A stretch of DNA of 48,434 nt from contig JALEZZ010000072.1 in assembly GCA_022773585.1 (NCBI GenBank), positions 1 to 48,434 of the forward strand, in the 5' to 3' direction. Positions within the stretch are counted from its first letter, which is position 1. Each line of letters starts with the position of its first letter. Positions 1 through 7,754 of the stretch are shown in pieces. A program made the position numbers and the translations under genes. A model generated the notes under the pieces. The model had not been told where the DNA came from. It made no database searches and saw only the letters and a program-made list of their open reading frames with translations. This DNA comes from Selenomonas sp. GTDB taxonomy: Bacteria > Bacillota > Negativicutes > Selenomonadales > Selenomonadaceae.

Positions 1-1
1 C

Positions 2-289
2 AAGGAGCAGCTGAAGGAGGCCTATGCCAGCAGGAATGAGGCGCGCATGCAGGAGTTTATCACAAAGATTCTGGACCTCTGCGCCAACAGCGGCAACAAG
101 CACATGGCGTGGTTCTGGAGGCTGCTGGTGCGCCACTTTGACGGAATCACCTCGCATGCGACCTACCATATCTCAGCAGGGAAAATTGAGGGCATCAACA
201 ACAAGATCAAGACGTTGCGCAGGCAGGCCTATAGATATCCTGACGATGAATACTTCTTCTTGAAGCTCATCGACATGAGTCGCCATTGA
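2..289 (+). CDS. ISL3-family transposase, C-terminal fragment (runs off the window edge)
   Basis: The reading frame is open from the first complete codon and ends at TGA 287-289, giving 95 residues with no start inside the window. The block KIEGINNKIKTLRRQAYRYP followed by DDEYFFLKL is typical of the C-terminal part of ISL3-type DDE transposases, where the glutamate of the catalytic triad lies in the 'IEG-N-IK' stretch. The match is from recognised motif pattern, not a search. An ISL3-like terminal repeat lies just downstream (303-331), which supports this being the 3' end of an insertion sequence. Whether the copy is intact cannot be judged because its 5' part is outside the window. Confidence 0.85.
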   Translation, partial: KEQLKEAYASRNEARMQEFITKILDLCANSGNKHMAWFWRLLVRHFDGITSHATYHISAGKIEGINNKIKTLRRQAYRYPDDEYFFLKLIDMSRH

Positions 290-302
290 CTCGCTGTGCA
301 TC

Positions 303-331
303 ATTCATCCCACAGAAAAAATGATTGAGCC
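303..331 (-). repeat. Terminal inverted repeat of the left-edge ISL3-like element
   Basis: Read on the minus strand this begins GGCTCAATCATTTTTTCTGT and continues GGGATGAAT. Starting with GGCTC or GGTTC and followed by a TGTGGG block is typical of ISL3-type ends. A closely similar sequence starts at 48295 at the other end of the window. The element would end at 331; the other end and its 8-bp target duplication are outside the window. Confidence 0.6.
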
Positions 332-382
332 AAAATTTACGCTACCATTCTAGCACGAATTGAGACCGGTGGAAAGAGGAAA

Positions 383-2839
383 TCATTTAAGCTGGGCGAT
401 TGTCGCGCCCGTGCCGCCGTCCGTCTGGTCGGCAAATTGGAACGAAAGGACGCTGGCATGATGCTTGAGGTATTCCTGCACACCCTTGCGGAGCGCGCCC
501 GTTCCCTTGCCGTGAATGATCAGGATTTCGCTGAGGCCCGCGATCTGCGCGTCGTCGATAAACTTCGACAGCACGCTTTCGGCTTCGTCCACCATGAGGC
601 CGCGGATGTCGATTTCACGACGTGCCGTCGATGTCTTGTCGAGGAGTTCCGTCGTGCCACGCGCCTGGCGGTAAACGCCTGTGCCGCCATTTCCAGCGGC
701 TGCACATTTCGCGCCTTTTGTCTTCTTGCCGATGCCCGCAACAGCGCCATTCATGAGCGTCTCTCCCCTGCCCGCTTCGCCGCCGTGGCCGAGGAAGCGG
801 CAGGCCGACACCTTGAGGTTCGTGCGCAGGCTGCCAATCTGCACGGTGAGCTCGCGGCCGCGGATCTCGAGGACGCTGCCCTTCTGGTCGAGCTTCGGCA
901 CGTAGATCGTGTCGCCAGTTTTCAGCGTCTTGAGGTCGATGCGGCGGCCGAGGTGCTTCTGGCCGACGATGCCCGGACGCGCCTTTTCTGCTGCTTCGTT
1001 GAGGCGGCGGCGCGCTTCCTGCATGGCTTCCTGACGCGCGTGGATGCCCTGGTCGTCAAACTGCTTCTTGAGCGATTCGATGATTTCTTCCGACTCGCGG
1101 CGCGTACGGCGCACGAGGGCCGCGCTTTCCTGCCGCGCCTTCTTGATGAAGTCGCCCTTCTTCTTGTCGAGCGCGGATTTCTCAGCATTGACTTTCTGTT
1201 CGAGCGATTTGACATGGCGTTCGCGCTCGGCGAGGTCGGCGTTCATCTGCTCGTAGAGCATCTTCTGCTGCTCGAGCTCGCCGACGACGTTTTCAAACTG
1301 CGCGTGGTCGGCACGGATGAGCTCCTGCGCACGCAGGATGACGGATTCCGCGAGGCCGAGGCGCTGGCTGATGGCAAATGCGTTGCTCGCGCCCGGAATG
1401 CCGATGAGCAGGCGGTACGTCGGCCGCAGGCTCTTCGTGTCGAATTCGACGCAGGCATTCTCGATGCCGGCGCGCGTGTAGGCAAACGTCTTGAGTTCCG
1501 AATAATGCGTCGTCGCGACCGTCGCGGCATGGATGGCGAGCAGCCGTTCGAGGATGGCCATGGCGAGTGCCGCACCTTCCTCCGGATCCGTGCCCGCACC
1601 GAGTTCGTCGACGAGGACGAGGTCATCAGGGCCGACATTTGCGAGAATCGAAACGATGTGTGTCATGTGCGCGGAAAACGTCGAGAGGCTCTGCTCGATG
1701 CTCTGCTCGTCGCCGATGTCGGCGTAGACATTCTGATAGACGGCAATCGTCGAGCCCTGTTCGACAGGCAGGAAGCAGCCGCTCTGCGCCATGAGGACCA
1801 TGAGGCCGAGCGTCTTCATGCTGACGGTCTTGCCGCCGGTATTCGGGCCCGTGATCAGCAGCATCTTGTATTTGCCGCCGATTGCGATGTCGATGGGTAC
1901 AACCTTCTGCGGATCGATGAGCGGATGGCGCGCGCCCTTGAGATCCGTGATGCCTTCGGCGCTGAGCTTCGGCTCCGTTGCATGCATGCGCTCGGCAAGG
2001 CGGGCTTTGGCAAAGGCGAAGTCGATTTCCGCAAGGATGCGGGCATTTTCCATCAGCGCGTCCCGCTGCTTTCCGATGTCGCGCGTCAGGGATTTCAGGA
2101 TGCGCGCGATTTCCTGCTGTTCGGAGAGCGTCAGCTGCTTGATGTCGTTGCCAGCATCGACGACGGACATCGGTTCGATGAAGAGCGTCGAGCCCGTCGC
2201 GGACTGGTCGTGCACGATGCCAGGCACGAAGCGGCGCGCGTCGGCCTTGACAGGCAGCACGTAGCGGCCGTCGCGGACCGTCACGATGGCTTCCTGCAGA
2301 TGCTTCTGAATCTGCGGCGCGTGCAGCAGCGATTCGATGCGGTCCTTGATATGCGCTTCGGCGGCCGCGCGCTCGCGGCGGATGCGCGAGAGCTCGACGC
2401 TCGCGTCGTCGCGGAGCTCGCCGCGCTCGTCGATGGCATTGTCGAGGCTGCGTTCAAGCATCGTGAGGATTTCGAGGTTTTGCGCCTGCTCTTTGAGCAT
2501 CGGTGCTTCAACCTCGAGCTCGCCGAAAAAGCGCTTGACGGCACTCGTCGCGTAAAGCATGCTGCGGACGTCCATGAGTTCGTCGAGCGTGAGGCTCGCG
2601 CCGAGCTTTGCTTTCTTGAGGCAGGCGCGCAGGTCGCGGATGCCGCCGAGCGGCGGCGCCCCGAAGCCTGCGATGCGCACAGCCTCAGCCGTCTCATCGA
2701 GGCGGGACTGCACCTCTGCGGCATCCTCCGACGGCGTGATGGAGCCTGCGAGCTCCTTGCCAAGGATCGAGGATGCGCAGTCCGCGAGCATCGTGCGGAT
2801 ACGGCCGTATTCGAGAACGTGATATACTTCTTGTTCCAA
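383..2839 (-). CDS. mutS2: Endonuclease MutS2 (MutS-like ATPase with Smr nuclease domain)
   Basis: 818 residues, close to the usual MutS2 length. It has a core/clamp region over about the first 300 residues, a MutS-type ATPase with Walker A GPNTGGKT near residue 330 and Walker B-like LVLVDELGAGTDP near 410, a long charged coiled coil (about 520-640), and a C-terminal Smr domain with IIHGKGTGALRKGV. The N-terminal mismatch-recognition domain of MutS is absent, as expected for MutS2, which acts on recombination intermediates and collided ribosomes. The start is TTG at 2839, with AGGAG seven bases upstream. It lies 11 bp downstream of the U32 gene and is probably cotranscribed with it. A low-complexity Gly/Ala-rich linker sits between the clamp and Smr parts. 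Confidence 0.95.
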   Translation of the reverse strand: MEQEVYHVLEYGRIRTMLADCASSILGKELAGSITPSEDAAEVQSRLDETAEAVRIAGFGAPPLGGIRDLRACLKKAKLGASLTLDELMDVRSMLYATSAVKRFFGELEVEAPMLKEQAQNLEILTMLERSLDNAIDERGELRDDASVELSRIRRERAAAEAHIKDRIESLLHAPQIQKHLQEAIVTVRDGRYVLPVKADARRFVPGIVHDQSATGSTLFIEPMSVVDAGNDIKQLTLSEQQEIARILKSLTRDIGKQRDALMENARILAEIDFAFAKARLAERMHATEPKLSAEGITDLKGARHPLIDPQKVVPIDIAIGGKYKMLLITGPNTGGKTVSMKTLGLMVLMAQSGCFLPVEQGSTIAVYQNVYADIGDEQSIEQSLSTFSAHMTHIVSILANVGPDDLVLVDELGAGTDPEEGAALAMAILERLLAIHAATVATTHYSELKTFAYTRAGIENACVEFDTKSLRPTYRLLIGIPGASNAFAISQRLGLAESVILRAQELIRADHAQFENVVGELEQQKMLYEQMNADLAERERHVKSLEQKVNAEKSALDKKKGDFIKKARQESAALVRRTRRESEEIIESLKKQFDDQGIHARQEAMQEARRRLNEAAEKARPGIVGQKHLGRRIDLKTLKTGDTIYVPKLDQKGSVLEIRGRELTVQIGSLRTNLKVSACRFLGHGGEAGRGETLMNGAVAGIGKKTKGAKCAAAGNGGTGVYRQARGTTELLDKTSTARREIDIRGLMVDEAESVLSKFIDDAQIAGLSEILIIHGKGTGALRKGVQEYLKHHASVLSFQFADQTDGGTGATIAQLK

Positions 2840-2850
2840 TGAATTCTCCT

Positions 2851-5676
2851 TTAATATTGTGCGCCTTTTTCGGCGGGGGCTCCGACGCCGCGGAAGTAGT
2901 GGCCGCGCGTGAAGTCTTTCCCCTCCAGCGCCGTGATTTTGTCGATGACAGCCGCGAAGGCGCTCTCGCTCATGCCGAGCACGCGGCCGTAGTTGTGGAC
3001 GATGGCTGCGAGCGCCTGCGGCGTATACGAGCGCCCGTCGATGCGGATGCGGGCGATGCCAGCCGAGCGGAACGCAGGCAGATGCGGCAGCATTGAGAGC
3101 GGGCGGCTGTTGAGGATATGCATGTGGCAGAACTGGTCGCAGACAATCGGGAAATCAATGCCTTTGCGGTCGCGAAGCGCGTACTTGCCGCGCACGCAGG
3201 GCATCGTGCAGCCCGGGACGCCGGACGAGGGATTGCCCTTTCCTGCTCCCTCGGATTTTGCCTTTTCCGACGTGCCGAGGAAGCTGCCGAGGACGCAGTA
3301 TTCCGAAACCATGAGTTCGAGCGGGCCGTGGACGACGCACTCGAGCGGCAGAGAGGAAAGGTCCGCAAGGCGGCGAACCTGCTCGAGCGTGAGCTCTGGG
3401 GAGAGCGTCACGGCCTCGACTCCCTGCGAGGCAAAGAACGCCAGCGTTTCGCGGTTCGCCGCGACGAGCGCTGTATCCGTGCAGACAGGCAGGCCCATCG
3501 ATTTCGAAGCCGAGAGTATGCCGATGTTCTGGACGTAGACGCCATCGGGCGCAAGTGACTGTGCAGCATCGAGGATGGCCTGCACCTGCGGGAAATGGAC
3601 GCTGCGGACGATGCGCGGCGTATTGAAGTAGATGCGTTTTCCCTCGCTGCGGACGAGGCGGAGTGCATCTTCATAGCGCTGGGGGCCGAGGGCTTCGTGG
3701 CAGTAGGAATCGCCGCCAAAAAGAATGGCGTCAGCACCAGCGGAAAGTGCGGATTTTGTTTGGTCGAGGGTATCGGTAGAAACAACCAATTCAAGAGACG
3801 GAGAACCAGCAAATTTTGGCTCCCTCCTAGAGGGAGCTGTCAGCGAAGCTGACTGAGGGAGTCTCACAAGATGGGCAGTTTCGATTCTGGATTGCTGGTT
3901 ACGCGGGACAGAAAGCTTCTTTTGAGCCCCGCGTAAGGATGCAGTCGCACTTCTCATACGACCATCTTGTGAGACTCCTTCCGCCCCCTTTGGGGCCACC
4001 TCCCTCTGAGAGGGAGGCAAATTTGCAGAGCGGTCGAAATCATGAAGGCGCGCCGCTTCCAGCAATTCAACGGCTTTCTGGCGTGCCTTGTTGATTTCGC
4101 TCATCGGAAACATGACGTTTTCGTCGATAGCCGTTTCAAGGGCGCGCAGCGAGAAGACGCTCGTGCCGAGACGGTCGATCTGCTTGCGGACGGTTTCTTC
4201 CGTCAGCGGGCGCTTTTTCGCGGGTTCGCCGAGGAATTCCGTCGCGGCTTCTGCATGGTGGCCGTCGGCGTCGGTCATGGAGACCGTGAGCGGCTGGCCA
4301 AGGCGGGCTGTGACGGCGACGTCGACGGGGATGCGGCGAATCGGGGCACCGCTCGTGTAGAATCTCTTGGCCTCGGCCATGAGGCGAACGTCGTAGACGC
4401 GGAAGACACGGTCGTGCGGATGGACGGTGTTCTGCATGTGAATCGTCACGTCCTGCCCTGCCTCGGCGTGGTCGATGGTGCGTCCCTCAGCGTCCTGCAT
4501 ATCCTGGACACGCGACGTGACGCGGCCGCCGACTTTGACCCAGATGACGAGGTCGTCATCCACGTTGAGGTCGCTCGCGAGGTGGAGCGTGGCGCGACGG
4601 GCAGCTTTGTCATACGAGACAATGCGTCCAGCGAGGTGGCCGCGATTGTTCGGCTTGCGGTCGCTGATCATCGTGCGGCCCGGGCGTCCTTCGAGATAGG
4701 CCGTCGTGAAGTCGCGGTTGAAAATCTGCGCGAGGCGGTCATGTTCTTCCTGGGTAGGAGCAGATTCGTTGACGCACCCGCGCGATGATACGGCGTGCGG
4801 ATTGGTTTGTCGTGCAGGGGACTCCCCCTGCCCTTCGGGCCCTCCCCCCACTTGGAGGGGGGCAGAATGAGAAGAGAGGATGCGGTCAAGTACAGCTCGA
4901 TATGTCTTGACAACCGTCGCGACGTATTCGGGCTTCTTCATGCGGCCCTCGATTTTGAGCGACGAGACGCCGGCGTCCACGAGCTGTGGCAGGAGGTCGA
5001 GCGTATTGAGGTCTTTGGGCGAAAGCAGGAAATTTCCTGCCGTGTCTCCAAGGACGTCTTCCCCTTTTTCATCGACAAGCGTATAGGGCAGACGGCAGGG
5101 CTGGGCGCAGCAGCCGCGGTTGCCGCTGCGCCCGCCAATCATGCTGCTCATGAGGCACTGGCCCGAGTAGCAGACGCAGAGCGCGCCATGCGTGAAGGTC
5201 TCAACTTCAGTGTTCGTCCCCGCGACGATTTCGCGGATTTCCGGCAGCGAGAGCTCGCGCGACAACACGACACGCGAAAAGCCGAGCGCTTCCATGGCAC
5301 GGGCGCCTTGGACGTTGTGAATCGTCATCTGCGTGCTCGCATGGAGCGGCAGGTTTGGCGCGCATTCGCGGGCGATTTTCGCAACGCCGAGGTCCTGCAC
5401 GAGTGCGGCGTCTGCGCCGACTTTCTCAAGGAACTGCAGGTAGCGGCGCACGTCGTCGAGCTCTTCGTCGAGCACCATCGTATTGACCGTGACATGGATA
5501 TGGACGCCGCGCAGGTGAGCAAAGCGGATGGCGTCCGCGAGCGCGTCAGCGTCAAAGTTGTCTGCATAGGCGCGCGCGCCAAACTGGCTGCCTGCGAGGT
5601 AGACGGCATCTGCCCCAGCCTCGACAGCAGCGATCAGCGACTCCCGGCTTCCGGCCGGCGCCAATAATTCGATCAA
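2851..5676 (-). CDS. Large U32 peptidase-family protein (two-half type with DUF3656) carrying in-frame repeat insertions
   Basis: 941 residues. The first barrel starts MIELLAPAGS and carries the U32 signature ETFTHGALCVCYSGQC (residues 159-174) followed by a Cys cluster (CC at 189-190, C194) of the kind that holds an iron-sulfur cluster in U32 RNA-hydroxylation enzymes. A second, divergent U32-like half (about 625-941) begins LELVVSTDTL. The family is linked to tRNA/rRNA base hydroxylation (TrhP/RlhA) in proteobacteria; the function here is inferred. The start is TTG at 5676 with GGAGG nine bases upstream. Two stretches break family continuity: about residues 271-305 (from 4811-4867 and flanks) and about 552-620 (3818-4021). 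Both translate GC-rich interspersed repeats, so the protein is longer than usual. It is upstream of mutS2. Confidence 0.88.
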   Translation of the reverse strand: MIELLAPAGSRESLIAAVEAGADAVYLAGSQFGARAYADNFDADALADAIRFAHLRGVHIHVTVNTMVLDEELDDVRRYLQFLEKVGADAALVQDLGVAKIARECAPNLPLHASTQMTIHNVQGARAMEALGFSRVVLSRELSLPEIREIVAGTNTEVETFTHGALCVCYSGQCLMSSMIGGRSGNRGCCAQPCRLPYTLVDEKGEDVLGDTAGNFLLSPKDLNTLDLLPQLVDAGVSSLKIEGRMKKPEYVATVVKTYRAVLDRILSSHSAPLQVGGGPEGQGESPARQTNPHAVSSRGCVNESAPTQEEHDRLAQIFNRDFTTAYLEGRPGRTMISDRKPNNRGHLAGRIVSYDKAARRATLHLASDLNVDDDLVIWVKVGGRVTSRVQDMQDAEGRTIDHAEAGQDVTIHMQNTVHPHDRVFRVYDVRLMAEAKRFYTSGAPIRRIPVDVAVTARLGQPLTVSMTDADGHHAEAATEFLGEPAKKRPLTEETVRKQIDRLGTSVFSLRALETAIDENVMFPMSEINKARQKAVELLEAARLHDFDRSANLPPSQREVAPKGAEGVSQDGRMRSATASLRGAQKKLSVPRNQQSRIETAHLVRLPQSASLTAPSRREPKFAGSPSLELVVSTDTLDQTKSALSAGADAILFGGDSYCHEALGPQRYEDALRLVRSEGKRIYFNTPRIVRSVHFPQVQAILDAAQSLAPDGVYVQNIGILSASKSMGLPVCTDTALVAANRETLAFFASQGVEAVTLSPELTLEQVRRLADLSSLPLECVVHGPLELMVSEYCVLGSFLGTSEKAKSEGAGKGNPSSGVPGCTMPCVRGKYALRDRKGIDFPIVCDQFCHMHILNSRPLSMLPHLPAFRSAGIARIRIDGRSYTPQALAAIVHNYGRVLGMSESAFAAVIDKITALEGKDFTRGHYFRGVGAPAEKGAQY
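3818..4021. repeat. Paired inverted palindromic repeat cassette inside the U32 coding sequence
   Basis: 204 bp (68 codons). The left unit (3818-3870) contains a CTCCCTCCTAGAGGGAG palindrome, then the TCAGCGAAGCTGA palindrome. The right unit (3962-4021) has the same ends inverted: CCATCTTGTGAGAC at 3962-3975 is the exact reverse complement of GTCTCACAAGATGG at 3861-3874. The terminal halves CTCCCTCCTAGAGGGAG and CTCCCTCTGAGAGGGAG are near-identical. It stays open in the host reading frame. The same units recur between genes elsewhere in this window. Confidence 0.85.
4811..4867. repeat. Single GC-rich palindromic repeat unit inside the U32 coding sequence
   Basis: The unit runs from GCAGGGGACTCCCCCTGCCC through CCTTCGGGC to CCCCACTTGGAGGGGGG. 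It is the reverse complement, with few changes, of the intergenic copy at 40513-40564. It is read in frame as part of a Gly/Pro-rich insert (GGGPEGQGESPARQ) in the first half of the U32 protein. Confidence 0.75.
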
Positions 5677-5726
5677 AAAGGATTCCTCCAGTCATTTGTT
5701 CGTTTCCGTTCGAATATGCTTTCCTT

Positions 5727-5755
5727 ATCTTAACAAGGTCGCGGCAGGATTGCAA
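5727..5755 (-). promoter_or_regulatory. Candidate sigma-70 promoter for the U32-mutS2 unit
   Basis: On the minus strand, TTGCAA (5755-5750) and TAAGAT (5732-5727) are separated by 17 bases, about 50 bases upstream of the U32 start. The -10 is only a 4/6 match. The -35 overlaps one arm of the GCAGGATTGCAAT inverted repeat (5744-5756 with 5786-5798). Confidence 0.35.
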
Positions 5756-5759
5756 TATG

Positions 5760-5868
5760 TTGTTGTTTTTTCGATGCCCGCATAAATTGCAATCCTGCAT
5801 TACATGCGCTGTGCTTGTGAGACTCCTTCCGTCAGCTTCGCTGACAGCTCCCTCTGAGAGGGAGCCGA
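5760..5868. repeat. Interspersed repeat copy A (about 105 bp, matches 13608-13712)
   Basis: Shares with 13608-13712 the block TTTCGATGCCCGCATAAATT, GCAATC, then GCTTGTGAGACTCCTTCC and a terminal CTCCCTCTGAGAGGGAG palindrome. The central mini-palindrome differs between copies (GTCAGCTTCGCTGAC here, CCGCTTAGCGG there), so the unit is modular. A 13-bp inverted repeat (5744-5756 with 5786-5798) overlaps its left part. Confidence 0.75.
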
Positions 5869-5900
5869 AAAAACGAGCCGAAGGTTTTTCCTTCGGCTCG
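5868..5900 (-). terminator. Rho-independent terminator of the RelA/SpoT-like gene
   Basis: Perfect 11-bp stem CGAGCCGAAGG (5874-5884) and CCTTCGGCTCG (5890-5900) with a 5-nt loop. Read on the minus strand it is followed by six T residues (plus-strand A at 5868-5873). It lies 22 bases past the stop codon at 5923. Confidence 0.8.
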
Positions 5901-5922
5901 AATATTGTTGGGGTTCTTTGTT

Positions 5923-6783
5923 TTATGCGGCCGGCCAAGAGAGGGCTTCCGCACCCTCGGGCGTCCGGACCTGTGCGTTGTAGGCGAGGCTCAGGCGCGT
6001 TGCCTTCGCGACTTCTGCAGGCGTGGAAGCGGGATCGCGGCGGATCTCATAGACGCCATGCGAGGCCTGCTTGACAGCGAATGACTGCGGCGTGTGCAGC
6101 TGGAGCTCGACGGGGACGCCGTCCGGGCTTTCAAGCTGGACATTGACGCCCTGGTAGTATTTGCCGCCCCAGGAATTGTTGAACTTCTCGACCGTGTAGC
6201 CGGACGACGTGAGCTGGCTGAGGACATTCGGCACAGCCTCCTGATAGCGGTCGGCGTCAATCGTCAGCGTGTAACGCAGGACGTCGTGGATGTTTTTCGC
6301 GGCGACTTCGAGTGCGATGTCCTGTTTTTCGGCGTCGCTCTCGATCTTGCGTATGAGGCTTTCTTCGCCCTTGAAGCGGTAGTCGAGGCCCTGCAGCTGC
6401 ATGTCGTCATTCTCAAGGCGTTTCATGTCCTGCGTGACATTCGTTTCTGCGGCAGCGGCACGCGCAAGGAGCTTTTTCGCGAGGACGCGGCTCAGCTGCT
6501 GCGGCTCCTCCTCGTCTTCGAGGCGGAGCTTTTGCGAAAGGCCGCCTTTGAGCGCGGTGTCTTCCTGCGTGAGGTTTGCAACTTCAGCAATCGTGGCGCG
6601 GCTGATGCGGTCAGGATGCGGCGCGGCAAAGCCGTGGACGAGCGTAAAAGGAGCAAGGACGCCGACGACCATGAGCACGGTCGCCGTGGCGCTGCGGATG
6701 AAGTGGGATGCGTGGAAATGCGCGAGGACGCGCGAAGATTTTTCCTGAAATTTCGTTGTAGGTGCGGGGTTCGGGTCTTCCAT
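5923..6783 (-). CDS. Exported or membrane-anchored protein with a divergent RelA/SpoT-like domain
   Basis: 286 residues from ATG 6783, chosen because AGGAGG stands seven bases upstream; the open frame extends further but without a ribosome site. A hydrophobic segment (about residues 31-53, VLMVVGVLAPFTLVHGFAA) looks like a signal peptide or single anchor. The C-terminal half resembles a RelA/SpoT synthetase-like fold: R136-FKGEESLIRK, I165-HDVLRYTL, KYYQGVNVQL around 208-217 (compare GYxSxH in RelA), and VELQLHTPQS from 225 (compare EIQIRT). Cytoplasmic alarmone synthetases have no signal peptide, so this may be one of the secreted or toxin-type relatives described in polymorphic toxin surveys. 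No immunity-like gene is adjacent. Substrate and activity are unknown; the domain call is by motif pattern only. Confidence 0.6.
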   Translation of the reverse strand: MEDPNPAPTTKFQEKSSRVLAHFHASHFIRSATATVLMVVGVLAPFTLVHGFAAPHPDRISRATIAEVANLTQEDTALKGGLSQKLRLEDEEEPQQLSRVLAKKLLARAAAAETNVTQDMKRLENDDMQLQGLDYRFKGEESLIRKIESDAEKQDIALEVAAKNIHDVLRYTLTIDADRYQEAVPNVLSQLTSSGYTVEKFNNSWGGKYYQGVNVQLESPDGVPVELQLHTPQSFAVKQASHGVYEIRRDPASTPAEVAKATRLSLAYNAQVRTPEGAEALSWPAA

Positions 6784-6906
6784 AGGAGTTCCTCCTGTGT
6801 AGTGTGTGATCTCTTTGATGTTTATAGAGTAACAGAGGAAGCTCAAAAGAAGATGGAAGAGGGCTAAACAAAGAATAAACGGAAGAGGGAGGCGCACATC
6901 GTAGCA

Positions 6907-7097
6907 CGCGAAGAGGAAGTGCGTGGTCGGGGTCAGGCGGGGGCTTCCAACGGGCTCAACGCTGACACGGCCTGTAGGTCTCGATATGTTTTGTAGCGTC
7001 AGGTTCACATCATCGTATCTCGATTTGTTCCGTTTCCTTACAGCTAAAAGAGCCCTTATGGAAGTCCCCACCTTCCCGAAGTATTTGTTTCTTCGCG
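6907..7097. ncRNA. Candidate structured RNA with 6S-RNA-like architecture
   Basis: A 191-nt segment in a 338-nt gene-free gap. The outer stem is CGCGAAGA (6907-6914) with TCTTCGCG (7090-7097). There is an internal bubble, then a long stem of GGCGGGGGCTTCC..GGGCTC (6936-6957) with GAGCCC..GGAAGTCCCCACC (7050-7072), and an apical domain of about 90 nt. Size and the stem-bubble-stem-loop layout match 6S RNA, which sequesters the sigma-70 holoenzyme. Compensatory differences in the arms (GU and mismatch at the middle) suggest RNA rather than DNA function. Strand is undecided because the structure is nearly symmetric and no clear promoter is visible on either side. The identification is inference. 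Confidence 0.45.
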
Positions 7098-7121
7098 AAA
7101 GATGACGTTTCGGGTGCTCTC

Positions 7122-7754
7122 TCAGTTCCCCTTCAGCTCCCCCGCTTCAATCAACGCCAGCTGCTCTGGCGCCAGCCTTTCTGCCGCTTCCTGATCCGTC
7201 AGCAGATTCGGCAGATCTTCAAGGCTTTTGAGACCGAACGCCTCCAGAAAGGTGTCTGTCGTGGCATAGAGAATTGGCCGTCCGATGGTGGATTTGCGGC
7301 CGCGTTCTTCGATGAGGCCGTATTCGAGGAGTCTCGCGAGGGATTTTTCGATGCGAACGCCGCGGATCTCTTCGATTTCAGCCTTGGTGACGGGCTGGCG
7401 GTAAGCGATGACGGAGAGGGTTTCCATCGTCGGGGTTGTGAGTTTGTGGTCGAGAATCTGGGTGAGTTTTTCGAGGTAGTGGTAATAGGCGGGCCGCGTG
7501 ACGAGCTGCCAGCCGCCAGCGACTTCGCGGAGCGTCAGGGCGCTTTCCCGCTCGTCGAGTCCGTGGCGGAGCACGGCGGCGGCGGTTTCGAGCGCTTCGG
7601 GCGTGCAATCGAGAATCCGCAGGAGTTCGTCCATGCGGACGGGGTCGCCAGCCGCAAAGAGGACGGCTTCGAGAATCTGGGCGAGGCTGCTCCCCTGCCC
7701 TTTTTGCTCGTCTGGTTCCATCTGACGGTTTTGTTCCTGTTGTTCAGCTGTCAT
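7122..7754 (-). CDS. scpB: Segregation and condensation protein B
   Basis: 210 residues with the ScpB winged-helix pair: SLAQILEAVLFAAGDPV near residue 22, and LSVIAYRQPVTKAEIEEIRGV near 113 with the downstream GRPILYATTDTFLEAFGL. It is the kleisin-associated subunit of the SMC-ScpAB condensin that resolves newly replicated origins. The start ATG at 7754 overlaps the end of scpA by 11 bp, so the two are translationally coupled. The 25-residue N-terminus is Gln/Glu-rich and probably disordered. Confidence 0.95.
   Translation of the reverse strand: MTAEQQEQNRQMEPDEQKGQGSSLAQILEAVLFAAGDPVRMDELLRILDCTPEALETAAAVLRHGLDERESALTLREVAGGWQLVTRPAYYHYLEKLTQILDHKLTTPTMETLSVIAYRQPVTKAEIEEIRGVRIEKSLARLLEYGLIEERGRKSTIGRPILYATTDTFLEAFGLKSLEDLPNLLTDQEAAERLAPEQLALIEAGELKGN

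Noticed and set aside
437..2842. Long plus-strand open frame (801 codons) opposite mutS2
   Set aside because: It is the antisense shadow of a clear MutS2 gene; high GC removes stops on the opposite strand. The translation has no recognisable domain.
6784..7071. N-terminal extension of the RelA/SpoT-like gene by 96 codons
   Set aside because: It would run through the structured RNA candidate, lacks a ribosome site, and AGGAGG precedes the internal ATG at 6783.
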